Below the pieces are notes generated by a model. The model was not told the origin of the DNA. It made no database searches and saw nothing but the letters and a program-made list of their open reading frames with translations. Below, one piece after another: positions 6,948 through 8,856 of a stretch of DNA of 8,856 nt; the first letter of the stretch is position 1; each line of letters begins with the position of its first letter. This DNA comes from Bryobacterales bacterium (GTDB taxonomy: Bacteria > Acidobacteriota > Terriglobia > Bryobacterales > Bryobacteraceae). Location of the stretch: contig PLGA01000574.1 of NCBI GenBank assembly GCA_003139735.1, forward strand, positions 1-8,856, in the 5' to 3' direction. Made by a program: the position numbers and the translations under genes.

Positions 6948-7949
6948 CTAGCCGATCCCCGCCTCGCGCAAAAAGCGGGCGGACTCCTCGGGCGGCGTCG
7001 GGTTGATGTAGAAGCCCGTCCCCCATTCGAAGCCCGCCACCTTCGTGAGCTTCGGCATAATCTCCAGGCGCCAGTGGTAGTGCGCCAGCGGAGCGTCCTG
7101 AACGGGCGCGCTGTGCACCACGAAGTTATACGCCGGCCGCTCCAGCGCCCGGTCGATCTTGCGCAACGTGGACCGCAAGATCCAAGCCAGGTTCTGCAAG
7201 GTGGGCGCGTCGGATTCCTCGAAGTGGGATTCGTGCCGCTTCGGCAGAATCCACGTCTCGAAGGGGAAGCGCGGCGCGTAGGGTTCGAGCACGATGAAGC
7301 GGTCCGTTTCCGTCACCAGCCGCGCGCCCGCCGCGCTCTCCTCCCGGATGATATCGCAGAAAATGCAGCGCTCCTTCAGGTCGTAGAACAGCTTGGCGCC
7401 GTCCACCTCTTCCTTCACGCGCTTGGGAATCACGGGCAGCGCGATGAGTTGGGAATGGTAATGCTCCAGGCTCGCGCCGGCCGCTTCTCCGTAATTCCTG
7501 AACAGCAGAACGTAGCGGAACCGGCGGTCCCTCTTCAAATCGTTGACCCGCTCCTTGAAAGCCCACAGCACTTCTTCGATCTGCCGTTCCGGCATGTCGC
7601 AGAGCGTAGCGGCGTGGTCGGGGGTCTCAATGATGACCTCGTGCGCGCCGATGCCGTTCATCTTGTCGTACATCCCCTCGCCCTGACGATTCAGTTCGCC
7701 CTCGATTCCGAGCACCGGGAACTTGTTGGGCACCACGCGCACGCGCCATCCGGGCTCGTCGCGGGCGCCACTGTCGCGATAGGCCAGGATTTCCGGCGGC
7801 GTCTTGCGCTCGTTGCCGTAATCGAATGGGCAAACCCTGGCAACAGCTGGGGGGACCGTCTGGCGAATGAAGTCGCCGGGGCGTTTCGAGCGGTCGGTGG
7901 CAATGATGACCCATCGACCCGTGATGGGATCCTTACGCAGTTCGGGCAA
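6948..7949 (-). CDS. galT: Galactose-1-phosphate uridylyltransferase
   Basis: A 333-aa GalT of the HIT superfamily. It exchanges UMP between UDP-glucose and galactose-1-phosphate in the Leloir pathway, in the cytoplasm. Visible blocks are LRKDPITGRWVIIA (4-17), RVVPNKFPVL (71-80), HEVIIETPDH (103-112), and the active-site segment GASLEHYHSQLIALP (158-172), where His165 is the uridylylated nucleophile of the H-x-H-x-Q motif. The C-terminal half carries AHYHWRLEIMPKLTKVAGFEWGTGFYIN, with CIFC at 195-198. The first zinc motif reads CPFDYGNE (40-47) where many family members have CPFC, so the second Cys is Asp. Length is typical of the bacterial type. The start is TTG at 7949: the preceding MPELRKDP-like context is standard for the family, but no Shine-Dalgarno is present. 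No galK or galE lies in the window. Confidence 0.93.
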   Translation of the reverse strand: MPELRKDPITGRWVIIATDRSKRPGDFIRQTVPPAVARVCPFDYGNERKTPPEILAYRDSGARDEPGWRVRVVPNKFPVLGIEGELNRQGEGMYDKMNGIGAHEVIIETPDHAATLCDMPERQIEEVLWAFKERVNDLKRDRRFRYVLLFRNYGEAAGASLEHYHSQLIALPVIPKRVKEEVDGAKLFYDLKERCIFCDIIREESAAGARLVTETDRFIVLEPYAPRFPFETWILPKRHESHFEESDAPTLQNLAWILRSTLRKIDRALERPAYNFVVHSAPVQDAPLAHYHWRLEIMPKLTKVAGFEWGTGFYINPTPPEESARFLREAGIG

Positions 7950-7955
7950 GAGACG

Positions 7956-7961
7956 ATTATA
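7956..7961 (-). promoter_or_regulatory. Possible -10 box directly upstream of galT
   Basis: A perfect TATAAT on the minus strand ends 6 nt before the galT TTG. A transcript from it would begin at or next to the start codon, which fits the absence of a ribosome binding site (leaderless mRNA). The best -35 candidate, TTAGCG at 7978-7983, is poor, so this may be chance. Confidence 0.3.
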
Positions 7962-7979
7962 ACGTGGAGCCGGTGGACG

Positions 7980-8387
7980 CTAACTGTTGCGCCACGCGTT
8001 ACGGATCCACTCGATGCGGGGCGGCTTTTCGAGGATCACGCCGACGATGTCGAAGCGCGTCTTATCCCAGTCCACGCCGGCGCGGCGGGCGTAATCGCGG
8101 GCGGCGCGCTCGACATGGGTCTGCTTCTCCCGGTCCACGGCGCGGTCCGGGGTTCCGAAATCTTCGACGGCGCGCGTCTTGACCTCCACGAACGCCAACG
8201 TGTCGCCGTGCCATGCCACGAGGTCGAGTTCCACGCCGCCATAAGGCGGGCGGTAATTGCGGGCCACGACTGTGCACCCATGGCGGCGTAGGTAGCGGTG
8301 CGCCAGGTCCTCGCCGATGCGCCCGACGTTGCCGCGCAGCCCGCGCCGCCTGAGCGCATCCGCCGCGCGATAGAGCAGGCCCATCAT
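7980..8387 (-). CDS. yraN: YraN family (UPF0102) endonuclease-like protein
   Basis: A 135-aa member of the UPF0102/YraN family, which has a PD-(D/E)xK nuclease-like fold and is often fused or linked to DNA processing genes; its cellular role is unsettled. Visible core: GEDLAHRYL (25-33, with Glu26), [23 protein letters not shown] (50-72, with Glu53, Asp55, Glu68, Lys70), and the C-terminal FDIVGVIL strand. The start is ATG at 8387, overlapping the transposase stop as ATGA; a second ATG follows at 8384. There is no Shine-Dalgarno; the REP hairpin ends just 3 nt upstream. An in-frame TTG at 8432 would extend into REP and transposase sequence and is rejected. The protein looks full length, so the element upstream has replaced its leader but not its coding sequence. 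Confidence 0.9.
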   Translation of the reverse strand: MMGLLYRAADALRRRGLRGNVGRIGEDLAHRYLRRHGCTVVARNYRPPYGGVELDLVAWHGDTLAFVEVKTRAVEDFGTPDRAVDREKQTHVERAARDYARRAGVDWDKTRFDIVGVILEKPPRIEWIRNAWRNS

Positions 8388-8856
8388 AAAGTGGGGCAGG
8401 CGCTTTCGCCTGCCAACCGGGCGCTCGACCAAGGCCAGTCCTGTGGATTGGCGGCCAGGCGGGCGCTCACAGGGTTGCGCTCCACATAGGCCGCAATTCG
8501 GTCCAGTTCCATTTCATCCCGCACGCGATGGTCGAAGGACTCATCTTGCCAGAAGGCGCTCCCCGTCTGGCCCAGAAGCAGGTTCGCTTGTCGCGCCGTG
8601 GAGCCTTTCAGCCAGCGCGTAATCGCCGGCAGAGGAGCCTCGGGCCGCAGCAGTACATGCACGTGATTCGGCATGATAACCCAGGCTCGGAGTTTGTAGT
8701 AATGCCGCCCAGTCTCGCCATAAAGGAGGGCGTCGGCTACCACGCGCGCTACTCGCGCATCTCGCAACCAGACGGGACCAATAGCGGCTTTGTCCACTTC
8801 ACGGTCCAATGCAAGGAAGGCCCGGCCTGCAGGCAGCGTGGGGCAGGCGCTTTCGC
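8384..8856 (-). CDS. REP-associated tyrosine transposase (RAYT, Y1/HUH family), 5' end at or beyond window edge
   Basis: A single-strand DNA transposase-like protein of the IS200/IS605-related RAYT family. The HUH motif is HVH at His49/His51 in [14 protein letters not shown], and the nucleophile is Tyr108 in [11 protein letters not shown] (numbered from a TTG at 8809). Other family marks are [27 protein letters not shown] and WPWSSAR. The frame stays open from that TTG to the window edge, reading through REP copy 2 as [17 protein letters not shown]. The [12 protein letters not shown] stretch upstream of the TTG is itself RAYT-like, so 8809 is probably not the true start. The usual N-terminal strand (FVTFRLxGSLP type) is not present inside the window. 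The last ten residues, [10 protein letters not shown], are encoded mostly by REP copy 1. Catalytic residues are intact, but whether the protein is complete and active cannot be told. Confidence 0.85.
   Translation of the reverse strand, partial: ESACPTLPAGRAFLALDREVDKAAIGPVWLRDARVARVVADALLYGETGRHYYKLRAWVIMPNHVHVLLRPEAPLPAITRWLKGSTARQANLLLGQTGSAFWQDESFDHRVRDEMELDRIAAYVERNPVSARLAANPQDWPWSSARLAGESACPTL
8391..8414 (+). repeat. REP element, copy 1
   Basis: Tetranucleotide GTGG (8391-8394) is followed by a perfect 8-bp hairpin, GGCAGGCG (8395-8402) and CGCCTGCC (8407-8414), with loop CTTT. A short conserved tetranucleotide 5' of a hairpin is the architecture of REP sequences recognised by RAYTs. 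It encodes the transposase C-terminus on the other strand and lies 3 nt from the yraN start codon. Confidence 0.85.
8838..8856 (+). repeat. REP element, copy 2 (cut by window end)
   Basis: Nineteen bases identical to 8391-8409 and in the same orientation: GTGG, left stem GGCAGGCG, loop CTTT, and the first three bases of the right stem. The window ends inside it. It sits on the 5' side of the transposase core, 447 bp from copy 1, and is read in the same frame as copy 1. Confidence 0.85.

Larger units (their letters stand above)
8391..8856. mobile_element. REP-RAYT-REP unit
   Basis: The transposase core lies between two identical, directly repeated REP hairpins. This matches the REP-RAYT association, in which the HUH transposase recognises its flanking REPs. 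The outer limit is beyond the window, so its ends and any target-site features cannot be defined. Confidence 0.7.

Noticed and set aside
6771..8291. 506-aa open frame on the plus strand
   Set aside because: It runs antisense across the TPR gene, galT and yraN. The product is arginine/histidine-rich with no recognisable domain; it is the usual artefact of GC-rich coding sequence, and the minus-strand genes are unambiguous.

Overview
The window is a GC-rich (roughly 65% by eye) bacterial chromosomal segment with tightly packed genes, short intergenic gaps and frequent TTG starts. The protein set suggests an acidobacterium, perhaps of the Solibacter/Bryobacter lineage: an M16 protease with a signal peptide, a GlmR/YvcK-type protein next to a TPR protein, a FAAH-like amidase, and a REP-associated transposase of a type common in those genomes. 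This placement is an inference from remembered protein character, not from a marker gene.

Layout. Plus strand, 1-3215: the 3' end of a malic enzyme (C-terminal phosphotransacetylase-like domain, maeB type), then, 77 bp on, a complete secreted two-domain M16 metallopeptidase. Minus strand, 3185-8856, everything else. In transcription order (right to left) these are a REP-associated tyrosine transposase (RAYT) between two direct REP copies, yraN, galT, a TPR protein, glmR/yvcK, a FAAH-type amidase, a 185-bp palindrome-rich gap, and a small two-helix membrane protein with a zinc-ribbon-like tail. That last gene converges on the M16 gene and overlaps its 3' end by 31 bp.

How the genes fit together. 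Several minus-strand junctions are tight: RAYT/yraN and glmR/amidase overlap by 4 nt (ATGA), TPR/glmR are 9 nt apart, and yraN/galT 29 nt apart. They probably form one or two operons. GalT makes or uses UDP-hexoses and GlmR family proteins bind UDP-GlcNAc, so a sugar-nucleotide or cell-envelope theme is plausible. The amidase, TPR protein and YraN do not obviously belong to that pathway.

Most interesting. (1) The RAYT lies between two identical, directly repeated REP hairpins. One REP supplies the last codons of the transposase and sits against the yraN start; the other is read in frame into the transposase N-terminal side. (2) A second, unrelated palindrome occurs twice, centre-to-centre 63 bp apart, in the gap upstream of the zinc-ribbon membrane protein. 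No tRNA, rRNA or CRISPR was seen. No gene-free stretch exceeds 300 bp.
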